From Rheinheimera aquimaris (lineage in GTDB: Bacteria; Pseudomonadota; Gammaproteobacteria; Enterobacterales; Alteromonadaceae), in the NCBI RefSeq assembly GCF_020531985.1, contig NZ_JAJAVQ010000006.1, positions 124,001 through 188,000 of the forward strand: a stretch of DNA of 64,000 bases, in the 5' to 3' direction. The notes beneath the pieces are model-generated. The model ran no database searches and had not been told where the DNA came from. It worked only from the letters and a program-made list of their open reading frames with translations. The position numbers were made by a program, and so were the translations under genes. Positions 24,821 through 33,492 of this stretch are shown one piece after another (within the stretch, counting starts at the first letter, position 1; each line of letters starts with the position of its first letter).

Positions 24821-25558
24821 TTAACGTGGTTTTTTTCTCATATGCCTGGCCAGGCTGCGGTCAATCAGACCATTGCGGTGCGCTTCGCGAATATATGCAT
24901 CAAGCCGCTTTTTCAGCACAGCCCATTTTGGATGTAACGCCAGGGTTAAATCGGCTTTATCTGTCTCTACGCTATTGCGGTAAAAATGCGTATCGGGGAA
25001 GTGGTTATTAATAAGCCAGTTGGCGACATGTTCGTTCATATACACCAGATCACAACGACCGTTTACCAGCATATTAAATTGATCAAATTCTGAATCAGAA
25101 TCCAGCCGGATTAGCTGGCCCTCAGATAACTGCTGACTAAAAGCAGTATATTTATAGTAGCGCCTTAAGCAAATGCTGTGGTTGCTGTTAACTGTTAGCT
25201 CTTCGTCTGTGACAGGGCGTAGCGAATAAAGATAGTCGTGGTGTTCAACAATAGGTTGCGTGAATAGCAACGCGTCTGGCTCTTCCGTCCATTTTTCAGC
25301 CAGTACAGTCGCGTCATATTTGCCACTGTAAACACCTAACTCTGCCCGCTGTCGGTTTTCAAACACGTATTCTAATTCGTAGGGCTGTTCGTCAAAGAAT
25401 GCGTTTAACAGCTCGGGTACTACACCCAGCGGCACATTGTCATTAGCGGCATACATATAAGGCGGCACCTGCGGATAATAAATTGCCACCTTAAATGTTT
25501 CTGCGCTTGCCTGCGGCAAGGTAAACAATAATGATATTAGCCAGATGTTGTTATGCAC
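24821..25558 (-). CDS. Periplasmic amino-acid-type solute-binding protein (SBP_bac_3)
   Basis: The 245-residue protein has a signal peptide (residues 1-19, ending ASAE). It has the family-3 solute-binding layout: VAIYYPQVPPYMY, LGVVPELLNAFF, a cleft strand KYDATVLAEKWT and a C-terminal KRLDAYIREAHRNGLIDRSLARH. No permease or ATPase is nearby. In Alteromonadales such orphan proteins often act as sensors or as polar amino acid scavengers. It is convergent with the EAL-HDOD gene, with 6 bases between stops. Confidence 0.82.
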   Translation of the reverse strand: MHNNIWLISLLFTLPQASAETFKVAIYYPQVPPYMYAANDNVPLGVVPELLNAFFDEQPYELEYVFENRQRAELGVYSGKYDATVLAEKWTEEPDALLFTQPIVEHHDYLYSLRPVTDEELTVNSNHSICLRRYYKYTAFSQQLSEGQLIRLDSDSEFDQFNMLVNGRCDLVYMNEHVANWLINNHFPDTHFYRNSVETDKADLTLALHPKWAVLKKRLDAYIREAHRNGLIDRSLARHMRKKPR

Positions 25559-25730
25559 CTATATTTCCTAAGGTTGCCGGCTATTATAATAACCGGGTCA
25601 ATACAATGCTGTTATATTCTGACAGGGTATTATGACAGGCAACCGGCTTAGGCTGACGCCAATTCAAAATAAAAACAGCAGCTCAATATGCCAGTTAATC
25701 ATTGTATTTTGCAAGCCTGCTTTTTCGCTG

Positions 25731-27782
25731 TTACCACTGATAGATCAGTGATAAGGATATATTTCTTGGCCTGCCGGGATAATAGCGGTCGCCATCAAAA
25801 CTGCTGTAATCAGCCCGCTCAGCATAGGCACGATCTGTCAGATTATTTACCCGGGCGAACAGGGTAAATTGCGGGCTGATATTCCAGCTGCTGCGCAGGT
25901 TAAACAGATTATGCCCGCCGTACTGATGCAGGTTTTCAGCGTCAGTGTAGTAACGGCTTATATAATGCCACTCCAGCGCTAACTGCAGGTTATTACCCGC
26001 CTGCCAATCAACTTGAATATTCGCTAAAGTACGGGGGGCTGTATCAATATCATTACCGTTTATATCAACGCCATTTAATATTTCACTGTAATGATAACGA
26101 TGCCTGGCGTGGGTAGCAGCAATTTTCATATTAATACTGTCACTCAGATCGTAATCCAGCTCAAACTCTATTCCCTGATGTCGTGATGCACCATCGTTAA
26201 CATTAAAGAAGTTACTGTCGCGGAAAATAAAGTTGTGTTTTGACATCTGATACAGTGCCAGCGTATAGCGTAGGTTATCTTGTACGTAGCGATAACCCAG
26301 CTCCAGGTTATTGGCAGTTTCGGGCTGTAAGTCAGCGACATTCTGCTCACGTTGTAGCTGATATAACTCAGCAGTCTGTGGGGCGCGGTAGCCTCGCGAC
26401 AAGTTAGCATACAGTTGGCCTGTACTATTTAGCTGATAACTGACGGCAAGCTTGGGGGATATATCGTCAAAGCTGGAAACGCTGCTTGGCGGCCGGTTGT
26501 AGCGACAGCCGCCCAATGCGCATGGCGTTCCATCATCCCTGGTACGTCCGGTCAGCATATTGTTGTGATAGTTATAGCGTATGTTCTCGTAGCGCACGCC
26601 AGCGTGTAGCTGCCAGTCTCCGAGCTGCATGCTCATTGCTGCAAAAGGTGCATACAGCCGGGCCGAAACATCATAGTCATAATGCTTCCCCACAGGCACC
26701 GTTTCTACGACAAACGGCGAGCCGCTGGCACTTTGCTGTTGGTACTCATACATATCGCCGCGGGTATATTCGCTGTCAAAACCCAATTGCAGCTGCAGGT
26801 TTGCGTTAAGTTCATGCTGCCACAGTGACAACATACCGACACCGGACTGACTGTTACGCTCCAGTGGCGCGCCGGGCAGATAGTGTTTAATAAACTCCAT
26901 CTGCTGATCGCGCAGGTAAGGTGTGACTGTAACACTGTTTTTGCCAGACAAATCCCAGCTCGCTTTAGTCCACAGCCGTAATGAACGGGCATCGCGGTAT
27001 GGATCGACGCCGTCTGGCAGCGCTGCGACTGCATCATGCGAGTAATCGCTGACATAGCCAGCAGTATCCTGCTGTAAATTGGTAAAGGTTACGCCGGTTT
27101 GCAGCGCAAATGCGCTGGCGCTATACCGATGGCGCAGATTCACTTTTTGCTGTGTCACACTTTCATTGGCACGGTAGCCGCTGTCAGAGGTGACACTGGC
27201 ATTAATGCCTATGCCACTGTTATTAAGGGCTTTACCGGCCCGCACTTTGTAGCGCTGGTAACCATAAGAGCCAAGATCAAGCCCTAGCAGCGCATTATCG
27301 TAGCTGGTGTCGGGGGTTATCACGTTAACGACGCCGTGTACTGCATTTGAGCCATAAAGCACCGAGCCTGGCCCTTTAAGCACTTCTATCCGCTGTGCCA
27401 TTTCGCTGTGTGCTTCAAATAGTTCATTCACGTTACAAAAACCTGCAGCACGTAGCGGTATACCATCTTCGGCAGTCAGAATACCACCGCAGGCGCCGGC
27501 ACCGGAAAACACCTGAGAGCGCAGCGCCGGTAAATATTCCTGGCCATTGCCCCGTTGCAGGTTAGCACCGGCCACCTGCTTTAATACTTCTTCAATATGA
27601 GTGGGAGCCAGCATCTGCAGGCTATGCTCATCTACTGTGCTGAGCATAAGTGGTAGTGTATCGGCCAGCACCGCGGTGCGGGAGGCCGTCGTTGTAATGC
27701 GCTCGATGCTTTCTTGCTGGGCCAGTGTCTGGCAGGTCATTACTGCGCAAAAAGCGCTCAGTATAGCGTGATGAGTCGTCAT
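25731..27782 (-). CDS. TonB-dependent outer-membrane receptor
   Basis: The 683-residue receptor has a signal peptide (residues 1-22, ending LAQQE), a TonB-box-like ERITTTAS, a plug domain (LAPTHIEEVLKQVAGANLQR, then VLKGPGSVLYGSNAVHGVVN) and a C-terminal barrel. The last strand ends in RNISLSLIYQW, with a terminal aromatic residue. The plug holds GACGGI and AAGFCN, two cysteines that may form a disulfide. The ligand (siderophore, vitamin or peptide) cannot be inferred. The start at 27782 (MTTHHAIL) begins the signal peptide; the open frame upstream to 27848 is non-homologous. Dyads lie upstream. Confidence 0.93.
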   Translation of the reverse strand: MTTHHAILSAFCAVMTCQTLAQQESIERITTTASRTAVLADTLPLMLSTVDEHSLQMLAPTHIEEVLKQVAGANLQRGNGQEYLPALRSQVFSGAGACGGILTAEDGIPLRAAGFCNVNELFEAHSEMAQRIEVLKGPGSVLYGSNAVHGVVNVITPDTSYDNALLGLDLGSYGYQRYKVRAGKALNNSGIGINASVTSDSGYRANESVTQQKVNLRHRYSASAFALQTGVTFTNLQQDTAGYVSDYSHDAVAALPDGVDPYRDARSLRLWTKASWDLSGKNSVTVTPYLRDQQMEFIKHYLPGAPLERNSQSGVGMLSLWQHELNANLQLQLGFDSEYTRGDMYEYQQQSASGSPFVVETVPVGKHYDYDVSARLYAPFAAMSMQLGDWQLHAGVRYENIRYNYHNNMLTGRTRDDGTPCALGGCRYNRPPSSVSSFDDISPKLAVSYQLNSTGQLYANLSRGYRAPQTAELYQLQREQNVADLQPETANNLELGYRYVQDNLRYTLALYQMSKHNFIFRDSNFFNVNDGASRHQGIEFELDYDLSDSINMKIAATHARHRYHYSEILNGVDINGNDIDTAPRTLANIQVDWQAGNNLQLALEWHYISRYYTDAENLHQYGGHNLFNLRSSWNISPQFTLFARVNNLTDRAYAERADYSSFDGDRYYPGRPRNISLSLIYQW

Positions 27783-27860
27783 AACATTCTGTGAATAAAG
27801 GCAAACTACGTAAATGCTAACACTGCTACAGGCCGTTGAGCCAGCCAAACTGCCGATAGC

Positions 27861-27919
27861 GGCATTTATAATGCGGAATGCCCATGGCAGGAAGAAACTT
27901 CAGTGGTTAATCTTAACCA
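27861..27919. promoter_or_regulatory. Operator-like dyads between TonB receptor and VOC genes
   Basis: Two palindromes lie in the divergent 194-base gap. GCATT-TAT-AATGC (27862-27874) is nested in GGCATT...AATGCC (27861-27882). TGGTTAA-TC-TTAACCA (27904-27919) is a perfect 7-2-7 dyad. Neither matches the Fur consensus by eye. They may bind the regulator of the receptor or of the VOC gene. Confidence 0.4.
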
Positions 27920-27976
27920 GCTATGCTTAGTTCGCTGCAGCCAAACCAGGCTGACAAAAGATAAAGGAGCAGCGCT

Positions 27977-28360
27977 ATGAGTGATCTGAATACCTTACAT
28001 AACAGGGCCGTATGGTTTGATATACCCGTGGCAGAGCTAAAACGTGCGGCAGATTTCTATTCCGCCATGCTGGCGGTGAAAGTTGATATCTTCTCAGAAG
28101 CAGGATTTAGCTTTGCTGTAATTGAGCACAGCGACGGTAACGGTGGTTGCCTGGTGCCGAACCCGGCAGATATCAGCGATAAAGGCGTGATGTTGTACCT
28201 CAATGTTGACGGCAGAATACAAGACGCTGTGGCGAAGGTGAACCTACACGGCGGTAAAGTGTTACAGGCGGTGCATGCAATAGGGCCACATGGATTTCGT
28301 GCTGTTGTTATTGATAGTGAAGGCAACAGGGTTGTGCTTCATTCAGAGACTGATGCCTGA
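27977..28360 (+). CDS. VOC-family (glyoxalase/bleomycin resistance-fold) protein
   Basis: The 127-residue protein has the paired beta-alpha-beta-beta-beta fold: WFDIPVAELKRAADFYSAML at the start and MLYLNVDGRIQDAVAKVNLHGGKV in the second half. It ends with the GFRAVVIDSEGNRVVLHS strand typical of VOC proteins. The enzyme reaction is not identifiable. AAAGGAG precedes the ATG by about 8 bases. It is divergent from the TonB-dependent receptor. A 9-bp inverted repeat, GATATCTGA/TCAGATATC (28359-28392), sits over the stop region without a T-run. Confidence 0.85.
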   Translation: MSDLNTLHNRAVWFDIPVAELKRAADFYSAMLAVKVDIFSEAGFSFAVIEHSDGNGGCLVPNPADISDKGVMLYLNVDGRIQDAVAKVNLHGGKVLQAVHAIGPHGFRAVVIDSEGNRVVLHSETDA

Positions 28361-28487
28361 TATCTGAATAATGCGTTTAATTTTCAGATATCTTAGTAGG
28401 GATAGCTATTTTATAAACACTACTACCACCGGTTTAACGCTATGTGCTATGCAGTCTGCACAGTGGTTTTTTTGCAGGCTTTGGTTT

Positions 28488-29021
28488 TTACCAACGTTTA
28501 CTAAATTGCAGGCCCAGGCCGTTTAAGCCTGCCGTTGGGGTTATCTGCACGCCATAAAAAGGCTCGGCAAAATAGTAGCTGGCAGCCATACCAATAAGCG
28601 CGCCGGCCAGCACATCACGGGTGTCGTGATGATCGTTTTTTACCCGACTGTAGCCAACATAGCTAGCCAGCGCATAAGCGGGCGCACCATATTGCCAGCC
28701 GTAACGGCGCTGCAAAAAGGCGGCACCCTGAAATGCCATTGAGGTATGCCCGGATGGAAACGCATCGTTATCTGAGCCATCGGGCCTGTTTTTATGTACT
28801 GCTGTTTTCAGCGCATAGGTCGCCGCGATGGTACTGGCGAAGCTGTAGTAAAACTGCGTGCTCCCTTTATCGTCTTCCAGATACTGCGTCATGCCCCAGG
28901 CCGCGGCAGGTAGTGCCACACGCAGCACATCTGCCGTGGTATCACTGTTAGCGCTGGCCTGTTGTAGCGGTGCGGCAACCAGTAACGCCGCCAAAACGAC
29001 GGGTAAAATACCTTTTAACAT
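28488..29021 (-). CDS. PAP2-superfamily phosphatase (exported)
   Basis: The 177-residue protein has a signal peptide (residues 1-24, ending QASANS). All three PAP2 signature motifs are present: KTAVHKNRP, PSGHTSMAF and SRVKNDHHDTRD. PAP2 enzymes dephosphorylate lipid phosphates such as undecaprenyl pyrophosphate or phosphatidic acid. The protein is short and lacks the six helices of UppP-type phosphatases, so it is periplasmic or outer-membrane facing. It is the last gene of the minus-strand block starting at the J-domain gene (38 bases after the 297-residue protein), though membership of the operon is uncertain. Confidence 0.88.
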   Translation of the reverse strand: MLKGILPVVLAALLVAAPLQQASANSDTTADVLRVALPAAAWGMTQYLEDDKGSTQFYYSFASTIAATYALKTAVHKNRPDGSDNDAFPSGHTSMAFQGAAFLQRRYGWQYGAPAYALASYVGYSRVKNDHHDTRDVLAGALIGMAASYYFAEPFYGVQITPTAGLNGLGLQFSKRW

Positions 29022-29059
29022 TACGACTCCATTATTGTTGGCAAATCAGCGTTGGCAGA

Positions 29060-29953
29060 TCACAGCTCCAGATATTGCGGCCAACCCAGCAGTGGGTTAG
29101 TCAACCCCTGCTTACCTTCCAGGGCATCAAGCTTTTCCGGGCTGGCATTAGTGTTAGCCAGCGTCTGATAATCCCTGGCAAAATGCAGTGTGCGCAACAG
29201 TGCCGGAATAAAGTGCTGCCCCAAATCTTCGCGGATAGCAACGCTATTGGCATCGGGTAACTGCGCCAGTGTGGCTTCGGTTTGCAGCTTAAAAAAGGTT
29301 TCGCTGAACCAGTGCGGCTGCAACTCAAGGCTGCGGATTTTTTGTTTTAAATCCTGCCGTACTTTGTCGGCACCGGTCAATGCCCGGTAAAACACCACTT
29401 CAGCCAGTACTTCTTCCAGACTGAAATGCTCAAACTCATCAAAATGGGTGCGGGCATAAAATTGCTGTTGCAACAGTTGCATCGACTGAGTACGTCGGTG
29501 CTCTTTTAATGCTTGCTGATACTGCGCCCAGCCATCCCATTCATCGGCATCGGGTGGCGTGGCAACGGCTTGCAACAGCTGTTCTTCAACATCACCGTAT
29601 AGCGAGGCCTTACCGGTTTTTTTGCTGACAGCAGCTAACATGCTCCAGCCTTTCTGAAAAGGTTTAACCAGACCTTCAGGTGCCAATAGCAAGTCCAGTG
29701 CCTGCTGATGGTCATTATCGCTTAGCTGTTGTAATCCCAGGCTGACCACACCTATGACATCATAGGCCGCCTGTTCCAACAGGTGCATTTTGTACTTGTT
29801 GTAAAATTTGTCGGCAAATTTCAGGCTCATCAGCACAGCTTTGGATTTAACTTGTGTTAGCTGTTCACTGCTTAAACCTTCCTCGGCCTGAGCTTTGTTA
29901 ATCACCTGAGTTAAAAACGGGCCGTTGTTACTATCGCGAAGTATTAACTGCAT
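29060..29953 (-). CDS. Conserved-looking helical protein of unknown function (297 aa)
   Basis: I do not recognise a family. The 297-residue protein has no signal peptide or membrane segment and is strongly helical, with many leucines and glutamines (LLEQAAYDVIGVVSLGLQQL, LKEHRRTQSMQLLQQQFYAR). Residues 180-215 hold a FEHFSLEEVLAEVVFYRALTG segment. It ends GLTNPLLGWPQYLEL. It starts 11 bases after the upstream 255-residue protein in the same operon, behind a J-domain gene and an acidic-tail protein. A joint cytoplasmic role, perhaps chaperone-assisted, is possible but only inferred from position. Confidence 0.8.
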   Translation of the reverse strand: MQLILRDSNNGPFLTQVINKAQAEEGLSSEQLTQVKSKAVLMSLKFADKFYNKYKMHLLEQAAYDVIGVVSLGLQQLSDNDHQQALDLLLAPEGLVKPFQKGWSMLAAVSKKTGKASLYGDVEEQLLQAVATPPDADEWDGWAQYQQALKEHRRTQSMQLLQQQFYARTHFDEFEHFSLEEVLAEVVFYRALTGADKVRQDLKQKIRSLELQPHWFSETFFKLQTEATLAQLPDANSVAIREDLGQHFIPALLRTLHFARDYQTLANTNASPEKLDALEGKQGLTNPLLGWPQYLEL

Positions 29954-29964
29954 GCACTACACCT

Positions 29965-30732
29965 TTAATCCAGAAAGCTGAACATATCGTCCACTTCACT
30001 GTATTCATCGTCTGTGGCCTGGTTTTTCTCTTTGGCTTGCAGTACCAGTTCGGAAGCAAATTTACTGATAATGCCTTCCCAGCCGGAATTCTCGTTGCGG
30101 ATAAGGGCTTTAATGGCACTTTCTACTTCGGGTGTCAGCTGTCGGATCAGCGCCAGCAGGCTGCGCGGATCGTCAATCCCCAGATTATGCGCATCCTCTG
30201 CTTGATGCCGTTCGGTATAGGCTTCAGCTTCTTCCAGATGTTCTTCATCTTCGTATAGCTTGTCTTCCCAGTAGTTTTCGTACTCGAGTACTTCACCACG
30301 ATACAGTTCAATAAAAGGAATGCTCAGATAAAACAGGCCTGCGGGATCTTCAGCAATGCATTCAAGCACGGCAGCTTGTTTGTCCTCTGTATCCTGGGTG
30401 CGAATAAGGTAGGTCAAAAAATCAAAGGTATGTTGCTTTAGCTCTTCCGCATTGTTTTTAATTTTCTCTTCCCAGTATAGCGGCTGCTGACAAACGATAT
30501 CGCGGATCCGTTCCGGGCTCATCAACTCAGACATAATAGACGGGAACGAAATATCATGTTCGCTGTTAATCTGAGTCAACGTAACGATATCGATATTCTC
30601 AATGACTTCTACCAGCTGATCGTCACTCATGGTATTGGCTATCAGCTCAAACTTTTTGCTGGCTTGCTTAGGTTCAATTACAGCCAGCTCTTTAATCTCT
30701 GCTACAGCAATTTCAATTAAACTGGTACTCAT
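29965..30732 (-). CDS. Acidic helical protein of unknown function (255 aa)
   Basis: I do not recognise a family. The 255-residue cytoplasmic protein has no signal peptide or membrane segment. It is very acidic, with a DKLYEDEEHLEEAEAYTER stretch and a C-terminal tail DDEYSEVDDMFSFLD. The N-terminal part contains IENIDIVTLTQINSEHDIS, and ELMSPERIRDIVCQQPLYWE suggests a helical repeat-like region. It starts 5 bases after the preceding 186-residue protein and is followed after 11 bases by the 297-residue protein, so the genes are tightly coupled. Confidence 0.8.
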   Translation of the reverse strand: MSTSLIEIAVAEIKELAVIEPKQASKKFELIANTMSDDQLVEVIENIDIVTLTQINSEHDISFPSIMSELMSPERIRDIVCQQPLYWEEKIKNNAEELKQHTFDFLTYLIRTQDTEDKQAAVLECIAEDPAGLFYLSIPFIELYRGEVLEYENYWEDKLYEDEEHLEEAEAYTERHQAEDAHNLGIDDPRSLLALIRQLTPEVESAIKALIRNENSGWEGIISKFASELVLQAKEKNQATDDEYSEVDDMFSFLD

Positions 30733-30737
30733 TAAGC

Positions 30738-31298
30738 TTATTCTCCCTTAAAGCGGATGTCGTCATACTGATCGTCATAGCCGTCTTCGTCGCTATCGTC
30801 ATCTGCGCCGTAGTCATCACTGTCGTAATCGTAGCCATCGTTATCGCTTTCATCATCAGCATCGTCCTGAGAGTTATTCGCGCTGCTGCGACTGACAGCC
30901 TGTACTTTACCGGCGTTGTCTAGCATAAATAGCACTGCGCAAGCTTCGATTAACGCAAACTCAGAATAAGAGCGTACAGCTTTAACCAGCTCCAGATCAG
31001 CATTATTGAAAGCTACAGAGGTTTTAAACTCGTCCCAGACAGGCGCTGTAGCGGTATTTAGCCACTGCTGCCATTTGGGTTTTGCTGCCGGTGGAAATTT
31101 TACCCGGCCATACAGCGCTACCGGTAAATACTCCGGTAATGATTCCAGCATTTGTGGATCAGCAAGCAAAATGGCTTTGATCTTGGCGGTAAATTGTTCC
31201 AGCGCCTTGGGTGTATCCGGATCCATGTAGGATTCGATATTTTCCAGCGCATCAGTTTGCAGAGCACGCAGCCGTGCAGTATTTAATTTCGTTGCCAT
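30738..31298 (-). CDS. Protein with aspartate-rich C-terminal tail, unknown function (186 aa)
   Basis: The 186-residue cytoplasmic protein has residues 1-135 forming a helical domain ([38 protein letters not shown]). The last ~50 residues are almost only Asp, Ser, Tyr, Gly and Asn, ending [14 protein letters not shown] recognise no family. ATG 31298 is preferred over the upstream start at 31343, which would overlap the J-domain gene by 22 bases. It is the second gene of the operon headed by the J-domain protein, and the disordered acidic tail suggests a binding partner role. Confidence 0.8.
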   Translation of the reverse strand: MATKLNTARLRALQTDALENIESYMDPDTPKALEQFTAKIKAILLADPQMLESLPEYLPVALYGRVKFPPAAKPKWQQWLNTATAPVWDEFKTSVAFNNADLELVKAVRSYSEFALIEACAVLFMLDNAGKVQAVSRSSANNSQDDADDESDNDGYDYDSDDYGADDDSDEDGYDDQYDDIRFKGE

Positions 31299-31321
31299 AA
31301 CACTCTTACACGCAAAGGGGC

Positions 31322-31606
31322 TTAAGAATAATACTGATCCCACAGCTCCTGCATGGCTGCGGCGGGGTCGGTGACAATAACATTGTTGAAATCTTTAATA
31401 TAGGCAGCTTTCTGCTTCGGATCTGACAGCAAATCGTAGGCCGCTTTTACTCGCTGCAGCTGAACGGCGGCCAGGTCTTTCTCTTCGTCACTGAGGCCTT
31501 GCAGTTTATCCGGGTGGTATTTATTGGCTAAGCGGCGGTAGGCTTTTTTAATGTCGTCATCGCTGGCATTGGTTTTTACACCAAGTACGCGAAAATGATT
31601 AATCAT
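31322..31606 (-). CDS. Small J-domain (DnaJ-like) protein
   Basis: The 94-residue protein is little more than a J domain. It has [21 protein letters not shown], the HPD tripeptide at H31-P32-D33 needed to stimulate Hsp70, and a helix IV region [16 protein letters not shown]. The C-terminus ends in [12 protein letters not shown]. It lacks the G/F, zinc and substrate domains of DnaJ, so it probably recruits DnaK to a dedicated client. The three unknown genes downstream on the same strand, with gaps of 23, 5 and 11 bases, are the obvious candidates. Confidence 0.92.
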   Translation of the reverse strand: MINHFRVLGVKTNASDDDIKKAYRRLANKYHPDKLQGLSDEEKDLAAVQLQRVKAAYDLLSDPKQKAAYIKDFNNVIVTDPAAAMQELWDQYYS

Positions 31607-31751
31607 AATGTGTCCCGAAAAATCTACTAAATGCCGAAAAAACTATGAGGAGTTGCATTGCCTGCGCCGCCGCAAGCATTTGCGACAGACAGCAGGCGAT
31701 AATAGCAGATTGTGCAGATTACTTCACCTGCCGTGGCTGACAGATTAAGTA

Positions 31752-32852
31752 TTAGCGTGGCACAAACCAGGCGGGGTTTACCGGCGAAGTGAACATCAGT
31801 GGCGCAAACTTCTTAAAATGCGCTGCGTTATCCGGGCACTGGATATTATCCGGGTAGTGTTTTTTCCAGGCATCGTTCACCAGATATAACGTATTCCCAT
31901 GCACGGTCACGCCTTCCACTGCAGTTTGCACCATTTTCTCATATGCCGGGCAACGGCTGTCGGCCGGGGTAGGGGCATAGTAGGCCATTTGCTGCACAAA
32001 AGGCGCTTGCTGTTGGCTAATATCAAGGATCCAAAGCTGATCATCATTACGAGCCACCGCCACCAGATAGCCGGGGTGGCCAGCTTTGGGACTTGGCAGG
32101 TAATCTAAATCATTAATCGGGTGGTCTTTGCTATCAGGCACCGGCAACGCCAAGCCGGTATCCTGCACTTTGACATAAGTATCCTGTTGCCAGAATGTGT
32201 CGTCGTAAGCGGTTTTGAAAATCATTGGGGCATTCTCAGCATTTTGTTCCAGGCCGAGATATAAATTCCCCACATTATCAAAAGCTAAACCTTCTATGCC
32301 GTCATTAGGGAAGTTGCCAACATTAGCTGTTTTTGGAAACTGTACCGGCCGCACAGCAGTAATCTCGGCACGACTAAGGGCTTTATCGGTTTCAATTTTA
32401 ACCAGCAAAGTCGGGTAATCGGTTGAGTTCGTTTCGCCATAGCGTGCTTTACATTCGGCGCTTAAGCTGACAAAAGATGAATCTTCAGTCACGCTGACAA
32501 ATACCGTATCATTCTGCCTGTCCCAGGTCAGCGCTTCAAAATCCGGATACTTGCTAAACAGCTCACCAAAACAACCTTTTAATATATCCTCGGCTACTGT
32601 TATTTGTAATGGTGGTGCGTTAAGCGCAGCTGTTTGTGGGTTTATACGGAGTAACTTATTCCGCATTTCTACCGCAGCACTATTGTCACCCAGATGAATA
32701 ATTTCATCATGGCGCCAGGTAAAGCCCGAGCTTTGCGGGTCATTCAGCGTCTGGCCTTGCAAATCGGTTATCCATTTGCCCGCAGTCGGATGTTCAGCAG
32801 CGGTAACGTTGGCAGCAAGCAAAACCACCGTTATACAGAGTATTGATTTCAT
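31752..32852 (-). CDS. Exported beta-propeller protein, esterase-like/SdiA-regulated type
   Basis: The 366-residue protein has a signal peptide (residues 1-18, ending NVTAAE). The body carries repeated strand motifs (NDGIEGLAFDNVGNLYLGLEQ, NDLDYLPSPKAGHPGYLVAVA, TAVEGVTVHGNTLYLVNDAW) typical of esterase-like, phytase-like or SdiA-regulated beta-propellers. Four or more cysteines (CFGELF, SAECKA, SRCPAYE, IQCPDN) suggest disulfides, which fits a periplasmic location. The substrate is unknown. It stands alone and is divergent from the HiPIP gene. Confidence 0.75.
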   Translation of the reverse strand: MKSILCITVVLLAANVTAAEHPTAGKWITDLQGQTLNDPQSSGFTWRHDEIIHLGDNSAAVEMRNKLLRINPQTAALNAPPLQITVAEDILKGCFGELFSKYPDFEALTWDRQNDTVFVSVTEDSSFVSLSAECKARYGETNSTDYPTLLVKIETDKALSRAEITAVRPVQFPKTANVGNFPNDGIEGLAFDNVGNLYLGLEQNAENAPMIFKTAYDDTFWQQDTYVKVQDTGLALPVPDSKDHPINDLDYLPSPKAGHPGYLVAVARNDDQLWILDISQQQAPFVQQMAYYAPTPADSRCPAYEKMVQTAVEGVTVHGNTLYLVNDAWKKHYPDNIQCPDNAAHFKKFAPLMFTSPVNPAWFVPR

Positions 32853-33156
32853 GAGTCTTCTACATATCTGGCAAGTAAACCTATTCTGCCAGTCAAAAAT
32901 GACAATTTAAACCGTTATCGGTTTAGCGCCGCAGGCGACAGGTTTAATGGTTGCCGGCTAATCCGCCGCAGGCTGGCGCGCGTATTATTTAAGCCTGAGC
33001 AGGCGCAATGTTGTTTCTTATCAAAGAATGCCGTTAATGCAGGCGCTATGATGCAGTTCGCTGTGCACACCAGGCAGCGGCGCTATATCAATAACTACGT
33101 GCACAACAGATGACACGCAGACGATGACAAGACAAATCAGATCAGAGGCACAACTT
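32853..33156. other. 304-base intergenic region between propeller and HiPIP genes
   Basis: No convincing coding region is seen. It contains a short hairpin, TAAACCG-TTAT-CGGTTTA (32908-32925), and two close copies of GCCGCAGGC (around 32928 and 32962). Promoters for the divergent genes must lie here, but I found no clear sigma70 pair. Confidence 0.5.
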
Positions 33157-33447
33157 ATGACAAACAGCAGAAGACGCTTTTTAAAATTGACCGCAGGCGG
33201 TGTGGTAGGGCTTAGTATAGGTGGTACAAGCCTGAAAGCTATGGCTGCAGAGCACGTTGACCCCGAGGATCCGCAGGCTAAGGCACTACAATATGTGCAT
33301 AAATCAACTAAAGACGGGCAGCAATGTGCTGGCTGCGCGCTGGCGCAGGGCAGTGCAGGTGATGCCTGGCGTCCTTGCGGTATTTTCCCGGGCAAACTGG
33401 TCAGTAGTGAGGGCTGGTGTGCAGCCTGGGCCAAAAAGCCGGGCTAA
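33157..33447 (+). CDS. High-potential iron-sulfur protein (HiPIP), TAT-exported
   Basis: The 96-residue protein has a twin-arginine signal (RRRFLKL, then a hydrophobic stretch ending SLKAMAAE). The mature part holds the HiPIP cluster ligands C57, C60, C74 and C88, in the spacing CX2C-X13-C-X13-C that binds one [4Fe-4S]. HiPIPs are periplasmic electron carriers at high potential, known in Chromatiaceae and in some aerobic gammaproteobacteria such as Rheinheimera relatives. The start at 33157 precedes the TAT signal; the open frame to 33124 is not needed. No redox partner gene is adjacent. Confidence 0.95.
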   Translation: MTNSRRRFLKLTAGGVVGLSIGGTSLKAMAAEHVDPEDPQAKALQYVHKSTKDGQQCAGCALAQGSAGDAWRPCGIFPGKLVSSEGWCAAWAKKPG

Positions 33448-33454
33448 ACTTTAC

Positions 33455-33481
33455 CGCCAGGCCCGCTTAACGGGCCTGGCG
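33455..33481. terminator. Strong hairpin between HiPIP and sdaA (terminator-like)
   Basis: CGCCAGGCCCG (33455-33465), loop CTTAA and CGGGCCTGGCG (33471-33481) form a perfect 11-bp GC-rich stem between convergent genes. It lacks a clear T-run on the plus strand and has only GTAAAGTTT on the minus strand. It may block transcription or protect mRNA ends. Confidence 0.55.
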
Positions 33482-33492
33482 TACAACGAGAT

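Noticed and set aside
28359-28392. GATATCTGA/TCAGATATC inverted repeat at the VOC stop codon
   Set aside because: There is a 16-base loop and no T-run; chance or a weak processing site cannot be excluded, so it was not listed as a separate feature.
33455-33481. GC-rich hairpin as a standard rho-independent terminator
   Set aside because: A T-run is missing on the plus strand, so it is listed only as terminator-like.
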